In this document: one piece after another, positions 12,189-18,886 of the stretch
Position numbering within the stretch: position 1 is the first letter of the stretch
Layout of the letters: each line of letters opens with the position of its first letter
Source of the DNA: a virus
IMG/VR virus record: IMGVR_UViG_3300046511_000166
Location: 1 to 25,000 of that record
Reading direction: 5' to 3' (one strand)
DNA length: 25,000 nucleotides
Made by a program: the position numbers and the translations under genes
The notes under the pieces: generated by a model
Databases searched by the model: none
What the model was told of the DNA's origin: nothing
Seen by the model: only the letters and a program-made list of their open reading frames with translations

Positions 12189-12190
12189 AC

Positions 12191-12460
12191 ATGAACACCA
12201 CCACCCACCGCTTCGTCGTCATGACATCTTCCGCCCAGTCAAAGGGCAAATGGACGCACGTCCGCCGCAACGTCGCGGTGGTCGAGACCGATGGTCTCGG
12301 CATGCCGAAGATGATCAGCGACCGCGCCAAACACCTCGTCCGGATCGTGTCCTACTCCGGCGGGCTGAACGTCGGCAGCACCGACCGCTGCGCCTACCAG
12401 GTCGCGCTCCGCGAGGCCGAGGCGCTGGCCGCGCTGCTGAACGGAGAGGCCCAGTGCTGA
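12191..12460 (+). CDS. Hypothetical protein
   Basis: 89 residues, starting MNTTTHRFVVMTSSAQSKGK. An N-terminal beta-rich half (THVRRNVAVVETDGLGMPKM) is followed by a C-terminal helix (YQVALREAEALAALLNGEAQ). The start is fixed by AAGGA of the conserved leader. It overlaps the following GTG start by 7 bp. No family recognised. Confidence 0.6.
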   Translation: MNTTTHRFVVMTSSAQSKGKWTHVRRNVAVVETDGLGMPKMISDRAKHLVRIVSYSGGLNVGSTDRCAYQVALREAEALAALLNGEAQC

Positions 12461-12591
12461 CCATCGCGGGCGGCATCCTGTTGGCGGAAGCCATCACCGG
12501 GGCCATCGGCGTGATCGTGGCCACGGTGATGTGGCTCATCATGATGCGACCATCCCCCAAACCGCGCCCGCCCAGGAGTCTGGGCCACTGA
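12454..12591 (+). CDS. Small membrane protein
   Basis: 45 residues from GTG 12454, with GGAGAGG 5-9 nt upstream. Residues 2-31 are hydrophobic (LTIAGGILLAEAITGAIGVI, VATVMWLIMM), long enough for one membrane helix, followed by a Pro/Arg/Lys cytoplasmic tail (RPSPKPRPPRSLGH). Orientation by the positive-inside rule: C-terminus in. Function unknown; holin-like or accessory membrane peptide are possibilities. Confidence 0.55.
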   Translation: MLTIAGGILLAEAITGAIGVIVATVMWLIMMRPSPKPRPPRSLGH

Positions 12592-12600
12592 GGAGACCCC

Positions 12601-12951
12601 ATGAGTGAATGCACGTTCTGCGGCTCACGCCGCGGCGAGGACTGTGGTGAGATGCCGGGCGCCCCATACCACGGGGGCCTGTGCCCCCGGGACGGGCGCG
12701 TGGTCGCGTCCGGTCCACCGGTCCCCCTCGACCACCACACCAGGCTCATCGTGGCCATGAACGACCTCCGCTGGACGACGCAGGCGCTGGCAGACGTGTC
12801 CGAAAATTCATCCTCCACCGTCCGCCGCTGGCGATCGGGCCGGTTCCCCGTTCCGCCCGAGATCCTGGCGTGGATCGAGCGGCTCGCGGAACTCGCGCGC
12901 GACTGCCCGCCGCCGCCGCGACCGGCGTGGCCACCGGTCGACCAGGATTGA
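12601..12951 (+). CDS. Zinc-knuckle plus helix-turn-helix protein
   Basis: 116 residues; a strong AGGAGA site precedes the ATG. The N-terminus CTFCGSRRGEDCGEMPGAPY with HGGLC (residues 4-28) has the CxxC...C...H...C spacing of the small zinc motif found on phage and actinobacterial DNA-modifying or binding proteins. Residues 44-95 form a Cro-like HTH (LIVAMNDLRWTTQALADVSE, then STVRRWRSGRFPVPPEILAW). The HTH half resembles the protein at 17206-17439 (shared W..G...PP.I.AW.ERL pattern). Likely a DNA-binding regulator. Confidence 0.65.
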   Translation: MSECTFCGSRRGEDCGEMPGAPYHGGLCPRDGRVVASGPPVPLDHHTRLIVAMNDLRWTTQALADVSENSSSTVRRWRSGRFPVPPEILAWIERLAELARDCPPPPRPAWPPVDQD

Positions 12952-12976
12952 CTCATTTTGGACTGGATGATATCGT
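12948..12976 (+). promoter_or_regulatory. Sigma-70-like promoter containing a GANTC site
   Basis: TTGACT (12948-12953), 17-nt spacer, TATCGT (12971-12976). The -35 continues to GACTC (12950-12954), a CcrM methylation site, which matters because the phage carries a GcrA-like protein. The start point would be near 12983, giving a leader of only about 8 nt before ATG 12991. Confidence 0.5.
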
Positions 12977-12990
12977 GATTGCTTCCCGTT

Positions 12991-13173
12991 ATGGATAAGA
13001 AGATGTCCGCGACAGCCGAGGTCAGAAGCGTTTTCGCGCGGTTACAGCCAGACCTGTATTTCCGCATCAAGGTCGACGCCATGCGCCGACGCATCAGCAT
13101 GGGGGACTGGCTCGCCAACGCGGCGCGCCTCTACCTCGCCACCGCGGAGGAACTATCACCGGACGGGGAGTAG
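12991..13173 (+). CDS. Ribbon-helix-helix-like small DNA-binding protein
   Basis: 60 residues (MDKKMSATAEVRSVFARLQP, then DLYFRIKVDAMRRRISMGDW, LANAARLYL). The pattern strand (VRSVFARLQPDLYFRIKVDA) - helix - turn - helix (ISMGDWLANAARLYL) fits the RHH fold of CopG/ParG type. The start is taken at ATG 12991; a TTG at 12979 would lie before the predicted transcription start. Second of three RHH-like proteins in the window. Confidence 0.55.
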   Translation: MDKKMSATAEVRSVFARLQPDLYFRIKVDAMRRRISMGDWLANAARLYLATAEELSPDGE

Positions 13174-13177
13174 GCCC

Positions 13178-13507
13178 ATGGCCCAGGTCCCCATGAGTTT
13201 CGCCGCCACCTTCCGCCGCCTGGTCGCTCCAAAACTTCAGGCCGAGTCCTATCGGCTGGCGACGGAACTGGTCGCTGATCGCCTGACGTTTCCCGAAGCA
13301 ATGGCCGAACTGCTGGCCTACGCCCATCGCCGGGGGGCTGGCTACCTTCCCGAAGCCATTTACGATGACCTCCGCGACTGGCTGTCGAGAATCCTCCTCG
13401 ATGACACGGAACTCGCGGAGGAGGCGACCGCGCTAGTCCAGCGCCTCCTCCGCGAGCCTTCGCGCGAGGCAATGCGAAAAGCGGTTAGGGAGTTCCTTGA
13501 TGAGTGA
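13178..13507 (+). CDS. Hypothetical helical protein upstream of the primase
   Basis: 109 residues, starting MAQVPMSFAATFRRLVAPKL. All-helical and acidic, with Leu-rich amphipathic helices (ALVQRLLREPSREAMRKAVR). GGGGAG precedes the ATG by 8 nt. It overlaps the primase-helicase gene by 8 bp, so a replication-accessory role (loader or initiator partner) is possible, but no family is recognised. Confidence 0.6.
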   Translation: MAQVPMSFAATFRRLVAPKLQAESYRLATELVADRLTFPEAMAELLAYAHRRGAGYLPEAIYDDLRDWLSRILLDDTELAEEATALVQRLLREPSREAMRKAVREFLDE

Positions 13508-14978
13508 CGAAAGGCCGGGATATTTCAACCGGCCAAAGCGTCCGAAAAAGCGTGACCCCAGCCCACCGCCCGAACCGGTCAGCTACATCAACGGCGAAGC
13601 GGAGCCGATCACCGTCACGCCGCCGGAATTCAGCGAGGATTCCCTCGGCCTGCGCTTCTCGGCGATCTACGGCCCGGCGCTGAAATACGTGGACGAATGG
13701 AAACGCTGGATGTCCTGGGACGGCTGCGTGTGGCGCCGTGACAGGATACTCAGTGTCTACGACCTCGTCCGCCGGATGGTCCGAGCGGAGAGCGCGGGCG
13801 CCGACGATCCGCAGACCCGGGCGCGTCTCGCCGCCGCGTCGACCGTCGCCGCGATCGAGAAGCTGGTTCGCTCCGACCGTCAGCACGCGCGTGAGGCCGA
13901 TGCCTGGGACCCGAACCCATGGCTGTTGAACACGCCGAGCGGGATCGTCAACCTGGAGACCGGCGAAATCGGCCCGCACGATCCAGCCTGCCTGATGACC
14001 AAATGCACGGGCGTGGCGCCAGCCTGGGTGGGCGAGCGGCCAGATCCGCTGGCGGACTATTGCCCGAAATGGACCGAGTTCCTGGCCCGCGTGACCGGTG
14101 GCGATCCTGAACTCCAGGCTTACCTGAAACGCGTGGCGGGATACTGGCTGACCGGCCTGACCCGAGAGCATGCCATGTGGTTTTTCTACGGCACAGGTCG
14201 CAACGGCAAAGGCGTGTTCCTGAACACGCTGACACGCATCATGGGCGACTACGCGATGGTCGCTTCGCCCGACACGTTCACCGCCGATGGTCATAACAAG
14301 CACCTGACGGTCCTGGCCCGCCTGCAAGGCGCCCGGCTGGTCGTGTCGCAGGAGACCGAGGAGGGCGTGCCGTGGGCCGAGGCACGCATCAAAGCAGTGA
14401 CCGGGGGCGATCCGATCACCGCCAACTTCATGCACCGCGACTCGTTCACGTTCATGCCGCAGTTCAAGTTGGGCATCAGCGGCAATCACAAGCCGGGGCT
14501 GAAATCGGTCGATCAGGCGATCCGCGCCCGGTTCAACCTGGTGCCGTTCACCGTGACGATCCCGCCCACCGAGCGCGATCCGGGGTTGTCGGAAAAGCTA
14601 TGGGCCGAGGCGCCTGGCATCCTCGCCTGGGCCATGGAGGGATGTTGGGACTGGCGGCACACGCGGCTGGCGCCGCCGCCCAAGGTGACTGAGGCGACCG
14701 AGGAGTATTTCGACCAGGAGGACGCCACCAGCCTGTGGATCAAGGATTGCTGCGAGACAGACAGGTCCTACGAGTGTCTCAGCGGCGCGCTGTTCAAATC
14801 ATGGACCGCCTGGGCGATCAAGGCCGGCGAGAAAACCGGGTCGCATAAAGCGTTTAGCCGAACCCTGGAGCGGAATGGGTTCAACGGCGGCAGGCACTCC
14901 GAATCCGGCAGAATGGTCGACGGCATCCGGCTCGTGGTCGATCCGTCCTGGCACGAACCACCCGGCGACAGAGAGTAG
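13500..14978 (+). CDS. D5/P4-type primase-helicase (SF3 ATPase)
   Basis: 492 residues from ATG 13500 (an in-frame TTG lies one codon earlier). The D5_N-like region spans roughly 80-215 (WLLNTPSGIVNLETGEIGPH; EFLARVTGGDPELQAYLKRV). SF3 helicase: Walker A GTGRNGKG at 231-238, Walker B region LVVSQETEEG at 280-289, motif C KLGISGN ending at N329, arginine finger region AIRARFNLVPF. A C-terminal winged-helix-like domain (SGALFKSWTAWAIKAGEKTG) is typical of the family. SF3 proteins form hexamers that melt and unwind replication origins. There is no TOPRIM/AEP primase motif at the N-terminus, so it is probably helicase only. Iteron-like repeats lie directly downstream. Confidence 0.88.
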   Translation: MSDERPGYFNRPKRPKKRDPSPPPEPVSYINGEAEPITVTPPEFSEDSLGLRFSAIYGPALKYVDEWKRWMSWDGCVWRRDRILSVYDLVRRMVRAESAGADDPQTRARLAAASTVAAIEKLVRSDRQHAREADAWDPNPWLLNTPSGIVNLETGEIGPHDPACLMTKCTGVAPAWVGERPDPLADYCPKWTEFLARVTGGDPELQAYLKRVAGYWLTGLTREHAMWFFYGTGRNGKGVFLNTLTRIMGDYAMVASPDTFTADGHNKHLTVLARLQGARLVVSQETEEGVPWAEARIKAVTGGDPITANFMHRDSFTFMPQFKLGISGNHKPGLKSVDQAIRARFNLVPFTVTIPPTERDPGLSEKLWAEAPGILAWAMEGCWDWRHTRLAPPPKVTEATEEYFDQEDATSLWIKDCCETDRSYECLSGALFKSWTAWAIKAGEKTGSHKAFSRTLERNGFNGGRHSESGRMVDGIRLVVDPSWHEPPGDRE

Positions 14979-15002
14979 CATAAAACTATCAAATGGCAAT
15001 TA

Positions 15003-15215
15003 CTGACGCACCTGACGGGTTGTGCATTTAATGCGTGTGCCCACACAGGCGCGTAAGGGATATGCGTCAGATGCGTCAGATGCGTCAGAACCCGCCCTAC
15101 GTATGCCTTTCCCTGGACGCATTAACCAAACAATCCGTCAGATGCGTCAGAAATGCCGAAAACCGGCTAAATCCGGCCATTTTTAGCTTAGTGTTTGCGT
15201 CAGCCGATGCGTCAG
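15003..15215 (+). repeat. Iteron-like GCGTCAG repeats, candidate replication origin
   Basis: GCGTCAG occurs six times on the plus strand (15064, 15073, 15082, 15144, 15197, 15209) and once inverted (15003-15009). CCGTCAG variants occur in both orientations near 15012-15018 and 15135-15141. Three copies form an exact 9-bp tandem, ATGCGTCAG (15062-15088). The surroundings (15121-15250) are clearly AT-richer than the genes, with GCTAAA-N10-TTTAGC at about 15167-15188. Immediately downstream of the SF3 helicase this is the classic layout of an initiator-binding origin. It also fills the 315-bp gap between genes; no gene is supported there. Confidence 0.6.
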
Positions 15216-15293
15216 GATCATCAGGAATAATTGATAAAGGATAATACCACTTCCTCGCTTGCCGGGGCGACCCGTAACGTCCTACGGTGGCCC

Positions 15294-15515
15294 ATGCCCC
15301 AGACACGCCCGGCGCCACCGGACACGACCGACATCGACCGGCGCAACGTCGACACGATCGCCGACCACACCGCCACCATGGACAACAAAGCGGCCTTCGC
15401 GCTGATCACCCAGACCCTGACGGACGCGGGCTACCGGGGTGTCCACCTGAAGGAAATGCGCGACCGCGTGTGGCTTGAGCGCAAGCGGCTGATCCGCATC
15501 GCCAGGCGGGCCTGA
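15294..15515 (+). CDS. Hypothetical helical protein
   Basis: 73 residues from ATG 15294 (MPQTRPAPPDTTDIDRRNVD), preferred to an upstream TTG because GGTGG lies 5 nt before it. The C-terminal half (NKAAFALITQTLTDAGYRGV, HLKEMRDRVWLERKRLIRIA) is a basic helical domain that could bind nucleic acid. First gene after the candidate origin. No family recognised. Confidence 0.55.
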   Translation: MPQTRPAPPDTTDIDRRNVDTIADHTATMDNKAAFALITQTLTDAGYRGVHLKEMRDRVWLERKRLIRIARRA

Positions 15516-15518
15516 CCC

Positions 15519-15719
15519 ATGGCCACACGCCTACGCGATCTCCACGTCTGGCTGGAACCAGCCGCGTTCGCGCGCCTCGTCGCCGCCGCCGAGGTCGACC
15601 ACCGCTCGCCGGCCAACCTCGCTCGCGCGCTGATCCTGCGCGGCCTCGGCGAGCCGCCGATCATCGTCCACGCCAAACCGCCGAAACCGCGTCCGATCGC
15701 CCGTGGAGGGGCCAGATGA
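15519..15719 (+). CDS. Ribbon-helix-helix-like small protein
   Basis: 66 residues (MATRLRDLHVWLEPAAFARL, VAAAEVDHRSPANLARALIL). LRDLHVWLEP gives a strand, followed by a helix, turn (HRSPAN) and second helix (LARALILRGLG), the CopG order. The basic Pro-rich tail (KPPKPRPIARGGAR) is outside the fold. Third RHH-like protein in the window. It ends with an ATGA overlap to the next gene. Confidence 0.5.
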   Translation: MATRLRDLHVWLEPAAFARLVAAAEVDHRSPANLARALILRGLGEPPIIVHAKPPKPRPIARGGAR

Positions 15720-15964
15720 TCAAAGACGACCGGGTGAGACTCACCCTCGCAGCCGCCGAGAGGTTTCCCGACCTGGGCACGCGGCTGGGCACCGTGGCTT
15801 ACGTCGCGAACAGCTGGGCCGGCGTTGACTGGGACGGCAAGCCGGAGCGGACGCTGCTGCCAATCCGGTCCCTGGAGGCGCTGGGGACGGTCTGGACCGG
15901 TCAAGGCATGAGAGAGCCGCCCGAGCCGTCGCCGTCTGTAGCCCCCGTCCAGGCCCCGCCATGA
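15716..15964 (+). CDS. Hypothetical SH3-like beta protein
   Basis: 82 residues, starting MIKDDRVRLTLAAAERFPDL. The run DRVRLTLAA, GTRLGTVAYVANSWAGVDWD and GKPERTLLPIRSLEAL reads as a small beta-barrel of the KOW/SH3 type that occurs in many phage accessory proteins. The C-terminus is Pro-rich. ATGA overlaps at both ends. Fold is an inference from pattern only. Confidence 0.55.
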   Translation: MIKDDRVRLTLAAAERFPDLGTRLGTVAYVANSWAGVDWDGKPERTLLPIRSLEALGTVWTGQGMREPPEPSPSVAPVQAPP

Positions 15965-16251
15965 CCACGCTCAACGTCATGCTCTGGCTGGCGGTCGTGG
16001 CCAACCTCGTCTGCATGGCCTGGAACATCAGCCGCGCGCGGGCCTACTACCGCGCGGTGGAGGCGACCGCGAAAGAGCGCGCTGAATTGCTGGTCAAGGT
16101 CAACGCCGCGCTGGCGATGCCGCGCCCACGGATGCCGACGCTTCAGGCGACCTCGCCGGTCGCCGGAATGCCGGGCTGGACCCTCCAGCCACCGGACGGC
16201 CAGGCGACGATGAGCGGCACGACGATCCGCGCCCGCGGATCGCCCGGGTGA
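15961..16251 (+). CDS. Membrane-anchored protein with Pro-rich tail
   Basis: 96 residues. An N-terminal hydrophobic helix (residues 3-22, TLNVMLWLAVVANLVCMAWN) is followed by basic residues and a charged helix (YRAVEATAKERAELLVKVNA), then a Pro/Gly/Thr-rich tail. This topology (anchor, coiled segment, disordered tail) resembles Rz-type spanins, but the lysis neighbours needed to support that are absent here. Function unknown. Confidence 0.55.
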   Translation: MTTLNVMLWLAVVANLVCMAWNISRARAYYRAVEATAKERAELLVKVNAALAMPRPRMPTLQATSPVAGMPGWTLQPPDGQATMSGTTIRARGSPG

Positions 16252-16439
16252 CGCGGCCCGCCTCGTCAGGCTTCCGGGTGCTGCCAGGGACCGGCGAATC
16301 CTGGTGGGTATGGCGGGCCGGGCGGGTCGTCTGTGGGCCGTTCACGGCTCATGAGAGCGCGCTGGCGACGGCGTGGCATCTGGACGATGGGGCGGCGGAA
16401 ATGCCCGATGCGCGGCCGGAAGGGGGCGACCGAGAATAA
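16248..16439 (+). CDS. Small hypothetical protein
   Basis: 63 residues from GTG 16248 on a GTGA overlap. FRVLPGTGESWWVWRAGRVV CGPF is interrupted here only for length; it forms two beta-hairpins, followed by a helix (HESALATAWHLDDGAAEM). Last gene before the strong promoter at 16463. No family recognised. Confidence 0.5.
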   Translation: MTRPASSGFRVLPGTGESWWVWRAGRVVCGPFTAHESALATAWHLDDGAAEMPDARPEGGDRE

Positions 16440-16462
16440 TGGTTGATGTCGTCGTTTTGTCG

Positions 16463-16491
16463 TTGACAGGATCGATTGTGGTCGTCATTAT
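16463..16491 (+). promoter_or_regulatory. Strong sigma-70-like promoter
   Basis: TTGACA (16463-16468, perfect), 17-nt spacer, CATTAT (16486-16491, 4 of 6). The start point would be near 16498, 19 nt before the ATG at 16517. It probably drives the four-gene operon 16517-17439. Confidence 0.65.
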
Positions 16492-16516
16492 GCCGACATC
16501 GAGACAGGAGATGGAC

Positions 16517-16732
16517 ATGACGAAGACCTACCCCGCGATCCTCAACGGCCAGCGGACGACAGCGAAGAAAGTGCTGGGCCAGTGGCTGGTGGGCGGTGAC
16601 TACACCCAGGCCGGCGACGTTGTTTCGATCGCCTGCAAGGTGTGGCGCTCCGACCGGATCGGCTGGCACACGCTGAAGGGCTGCCGCCTGGTGTTCTCGG
16701 ACTTCGCGTCCGCCGACGAACTGGAGGGCTGA
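16517..16732 (+). CDS. Small hypothetical protein, first gene of an operon
   Basis: 71 residues from ATG 16517 (MTKTYPAILNGQRTTAKKVL). AGGAG 6 nt upstream favours this over the in-frame ATG at 16511. Beta-rich (DVVSIACKVWRSDRIGWHTL) with a short helical end. Directly behind the perfect -35 promoter, so it is likely well expressed. No family recognised. Confidence 0.6.
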   Translation: MTKTYPAILNGQRTTAKKVLGQWLVGGDYTQAGDVVSIACKVWRSDRIGWHTLKGCRLVFSDFASADELEG

Positions 16733-16735
16733 GAG

Positions 16736-17008
16736 ATGCGATTCACTTACGTCCGCCACAATCCCCGCCTGGTCGAGGTCCGCGCCGATGGCTGTCACGC
16801 GGGCTGGCTCGAACAGAAGACCCGCAAGCCCGCCGGGCTCCTCGGCGCGAAGCGTTACGGCTACTGGACCGGCATCGTGGCCGGGCTCGACGTGAGCGTG
16901 ATCGGCTCGCTGACCAGGGCCATGGACACGCTCGACCGCGCCGCCTGGAACGCCGTCACGGTGTGCGAGAGCCACTACGGCGCCGACGACAACCGGCTGG
17001 AGGGCTGA
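16736..17008 (+). CDS. Hypothetical protein
   Basis: 90 residues, starting MRFTYVRHNPRLVEVRADGC. Mixed alpha/beta; LTRAMDTLDRAAWNAVTVCE near 59-78 is the longest helix. It ends with the same LEG-stop context as the gene before it (NRLEG here, DELEG there), and both are followed by TGAGA and an ATG, hinting at a local duplication of gene ends. No family recognised. Confidence 0.6.
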   Translation: MRFTYVRHNPRLVEVRADGCHAGWLEQKTRKPAGLLGAKRYGYWTGIVAGLDVSVIGSLTRAMDTLDRAAWNAVTVCESHYGADDNRLEG

Positions 17009-17011
17009 GAC

Positions 17012-17209
17012 ATGGCGCTTCACCGCCGCTCATGGACGACCAAACCCGACAAGGCTCTGGTCTGCGAAACACTGGAGCAGGCCGATCTGCTGGCCCGCGC
17101 GATGCTTCCCCTGGACCAATACAGGCACATGCACCTGACCTACGCGCACAGCCAGGGCGGCTTCGTGATCTTCAACGAAGCGGGCACCAAGATGGTGGCC
17201 GACCGATGA
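17012..17209 (+). CDS. Small hypothetical protein
   Basis: 65 residues (MALHRRSWTTKPDKALVCET, LEQADLLARAMLPLDQYRHM, HLTYAHSQGGFVIFNEAG). Helix followed by beta-strands, resembling small DUF proteins of phage early regions. ATGA overlap with the HTH gene that follows. Function unknown. Confidence 0.6.
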   Translation: MALHRRSWTTKPDKALVCETLEQADLLARAMLPLDQYRHMHLTYAHSQGGFVIFNEAGTKMVADR

Positions 17210-17439
17210 CGCCCGACCGGTTCGCCGCCGCCCTCGACCAGCTTGGCTGGACGCAGAGGCACCTGGCGCGGCTGCTGCGGTGCGACACGAATATGCCGGG
17301 ACGATGGGCGAAGGGGGCCACGATCCCGCCCACCATCGCGGCGTGGCTGGAGCGGCTGGTGGGAGCGCACCATGGCAACCCGGCGCCGGAGGACTGGCGG
17401 GCACGCGCGCAACCGACAACGCCAACCCGCCACCGTTAG
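17206..17439 (+). CDS. Helix-turn-helix (XRE-like) regulator
   Basis: 77 residues from ATG 17206. FAAALDQLGWTQRHLARLLR and CDTNMPGRWAKGATIPPTIA (residues 5-45) form a Cro-type HTH: helix 2 WTQRHLARLL, turn CDTN, recognition helix MPGRWAKG. The tail is basic. It shares the GW(T)..LA......RW..G..(I)PP.I.AWLERL pattern with the C-terminal half of the protein at 12601. As the last gene before a dyad-rich control region (17448-17702), it is the natural candidate to bind there (inference). Confidence 0.65.
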   Translation: MTPDRFAAALDQLGWTQRHLARLLRCDTNMPGRWAKGATIPPTIAAWLERLVGAHHGNPAPEDWRARAQPTTPTRHR

Positions 17440-17447
17440 AGAAAACC

Positions 17448-17473
17448 CCACGAAACTCGACCACGAAACTCGA
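17448..17473 (+). repeat. 13-bp tandem duplication
   Basis: CCACGAAACTCGA occurs twice in exact tandem (17448-17460, 17461-17473), just after the HTH gene. Could be part of a binding-site array or a simple slippage product. Confidence 0.6.
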
Positions 17474-17497
17474 CCTGGTATAGGGGATTAACCGGTT

Positions 17498-17527
17498 TGA
17501 CAAAAAAGATGTGACATTTTTTGTCAC
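17498..17527. promoter_or_regulatory. Nested dyads, candidate repressor operator
   Basis: TGACAAAAAA (17498-17507) and TTTTTTGTCA (17517-17526) are perfect inverted arms 9 nt apart. Nested inside and offset is GTGACA-N5-TGTCAC (17511-17527). TGACA half-sites thus recur on alternating strands, with TTGACA (17497-17502) readable as a -35. A terminator is less likely because the stem is AT-rich. Confidence 0.5.
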
Positions 17528-17591
17528 CCCAGACAAATCTACCACACCCCTCCGCGGATAAAACACCCCACATTATCAACGCACTACGCGT

Positions 17592-17702
17592 GTTAGTCTG
17601 CCTCACGTGGTTTGCGTGGTTTACTCAGTCGTGACCGCTGAATTATCGGCCTTTTTCTCCCCCTTTTATTCCCGCTCTAACAGTTAGAATTATCCCTAAC
17701 AG
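17592..17702. promoter_or_regulatory. CTAAC/GTTAG repeat cluster in an AT-rich control region
   Basis: GTTAG occurs at 17592-17596, the palindrome CTAAC-A-GTTAG at 17677-17687, and CTAACAG again at 17696-17702. The gene-free stretch 17440-17781 is distinctly AT-richer than the surroundings (T-rich 17650-17670) and precedes the late-control genes. No confident -35/-10 pair was found for the gene at 17782; no gene is supported in the stretch. Confidence 0.4.
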
Positions 17703-17781
17703 GGTCGTACGCGCCCGCGCAGGCGGATGACGCCCGCGCCTGATGTGTTAATCTGGCCACGCACACAGGAGGACCCCCATC

Positions 17782-18123
17782 ATGCCGTTCGACGGATTCC
17801 CCCCCGGGCTACTCTCGGATCTCGCCGCCCTGAAGGTCGCCCTGGCCGGCGTCAGGACCGGCTGGCGGACTGGCGCCCTCGGCATCGAGGGCAAACACTG
17901 CGCGCTGGGCTGGCTGCTGCACGCCGCCGATGGCAACGCGAAGATCGCCACCCGCCTCGCCGTCGACTACGTCTGGCCCGCGCTGCCCGAGAGCGCTCGC
18001 AAGGGCAAGGACACCCGGATCGAGGCGATCTACCGCTACAACGACCACTGGGGCCACGCGAACACGATCAAGGTGTTCGACCGCGCCGTCGAACTGGCCG
18101 AGGCGAAGGCTGGCGGTGTCTGA
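17782..18123 (+). CDS. DUF6197-like protein
   Basis: 113 residues with a strong AGGAGG site 10 nt upstream. Matches to the DUF6197 pattern are GIEGKHCALGWLLHAADG (residues 34-51, the CA.G motif) and the terminal YRYNDHWGHANTIKVFDRAV (residues 84-103, the ND...H....V..F..A motif). These proteins are frequent in alphaproteobacterial phages and have no known function. It overlaps the sigma-like gene by 8 bp, so the two are co-translated. Confidence 0.65.
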   Translation: MPFDGFPPGLLSDLAALKVALAGVRTGWRTGALGIEGKHCALGWLLHAADGNAKIATRLAVDYVWPALPESARKGKDTRIEAIYRYNDHWGHANTIKVFDRAVELAEAKAGGV

Positions 18124-18886
18124 CATCGAGGACGCGCTGATCTGGCGCCTCGATGTGCGCCAGGCCGCGCGTCAGCTCAAACCGCGCGAGCGGGGCATGC
18201 TCACCCGCTTCGTCCGGGGGGACACCGCCACTGACATCGCCCGCGCTGACGGCCTGAGCCGGGAGAGGGTCGGCCAGATCCTCGCCACCGCCGGCCACCG
18301 CCTGCGCCACGCCCTGCGCTCGCCGCCGGGCTTCGACCGCCCGGCCTTCCTGGATCACATGGCCCGCCTGCTCGAGGCCCGACGCATCCAGCGCGAGCAA
18401 GAGGCGCAATGGGAAGCCGCCCGCGAGGCGCGCGAACGCGAAGCCGAACGCTACTCCGAGGAACGCCGGTTCCAGCGCGACCTCGACGCGATGCGCGCCC
18501 TGATCGAGCGCGAGGGGCCAGCGAAATGGATCGTGCCCGCGGAGGCGGAAATCGAGGTCGACGCCATGCTGGCCTTCGCCTCGGCCCTGGCGTCGAAACC
18601 GCCCCCCCCCAAGCCCAAGCCGCCCGAGTGGCTGCGCCTGCTCTACATCCCCGAATCGGATCGCGCCGACCAACAGAAGCGCAGTCTCGCGCTTCTTCTT
18701 GAGCAGGAATTCATCCGCCGCGGCGCCGGCCCGCTCATCCCCACCAATCCCGACGCCGCCGAGCAACTCGCCAGTCTCAGTCCCGAAGATCGCGCGATGG
18801 CGAAATACAACTGGTACGCGGTCAACCTCGACGCCATGTTCAGTAAGTTCCCCCCCTACCCGGGCAAGGTCTACTTCGATCCTTGA
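18116..18886 (+). CDS. Sigma-70 region-4-like HTH protein
   Basis: 256 residues from GTG 18116. Residues 20-67 read as sigma region 4: LKPRERGMLTRFVRGDTATD, IARADGLSRERVGQILATAG, HRLRHAL, with the GLSRERVGQI recognition helix typical of -35 binding. No region 2 is present, so it cannot be a complete sigma factor. Residues 80-130 are a long charged helix (ARRIQREQEAQWEAAREARE), followed by a Pro-rich hinge encoded by a 9-C run (18602-18610), then a C-terminal helical domain. It could be an anti-sigma or appropriation factor or an HTH activator for late genes. It sits just upstream of a NusG-like gene. Confidence 0.6.
   Translation: MSDIEDALIWRLDVRQAARQLKPRERGMLTRFVRGDTATDIARADGLSRERVGQILATAGHRLRHALRSPPGFDRPAFLDHMARLLEARRIQREQEAQWEAAREAREREAERYSEERRFQRDLDAMRALIEREGPAKWIVPAEAEIEVDAMLAFASALASKPPPPKPKPPEWLRLLYIPESDRADQQKRSLALLLEQEFIRRGAGPLIPTNPDAAEQLASLSPEDRAMAKYNWYAVNLDAMFSKFPPYPGKVYFDP

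Noticed and set aside
13485-14489. Minus-strand open frame of 334 codons
   Set aside because: Antisense shadow of the SF3 helicase, whose Walker motifs fix the coding strand.
15062-15215. CRISPR-like array
   Set aside because: Repeat units are only 7-9 bp with no constant spacer length; this is an iteron-type cluster.
15035-15244. Plus-strand ORF containing repeated MRQ
   Set aside because: The repeat comes from the 9-bp tandem iterons; there is no ribosome site and the region looks non-coding.
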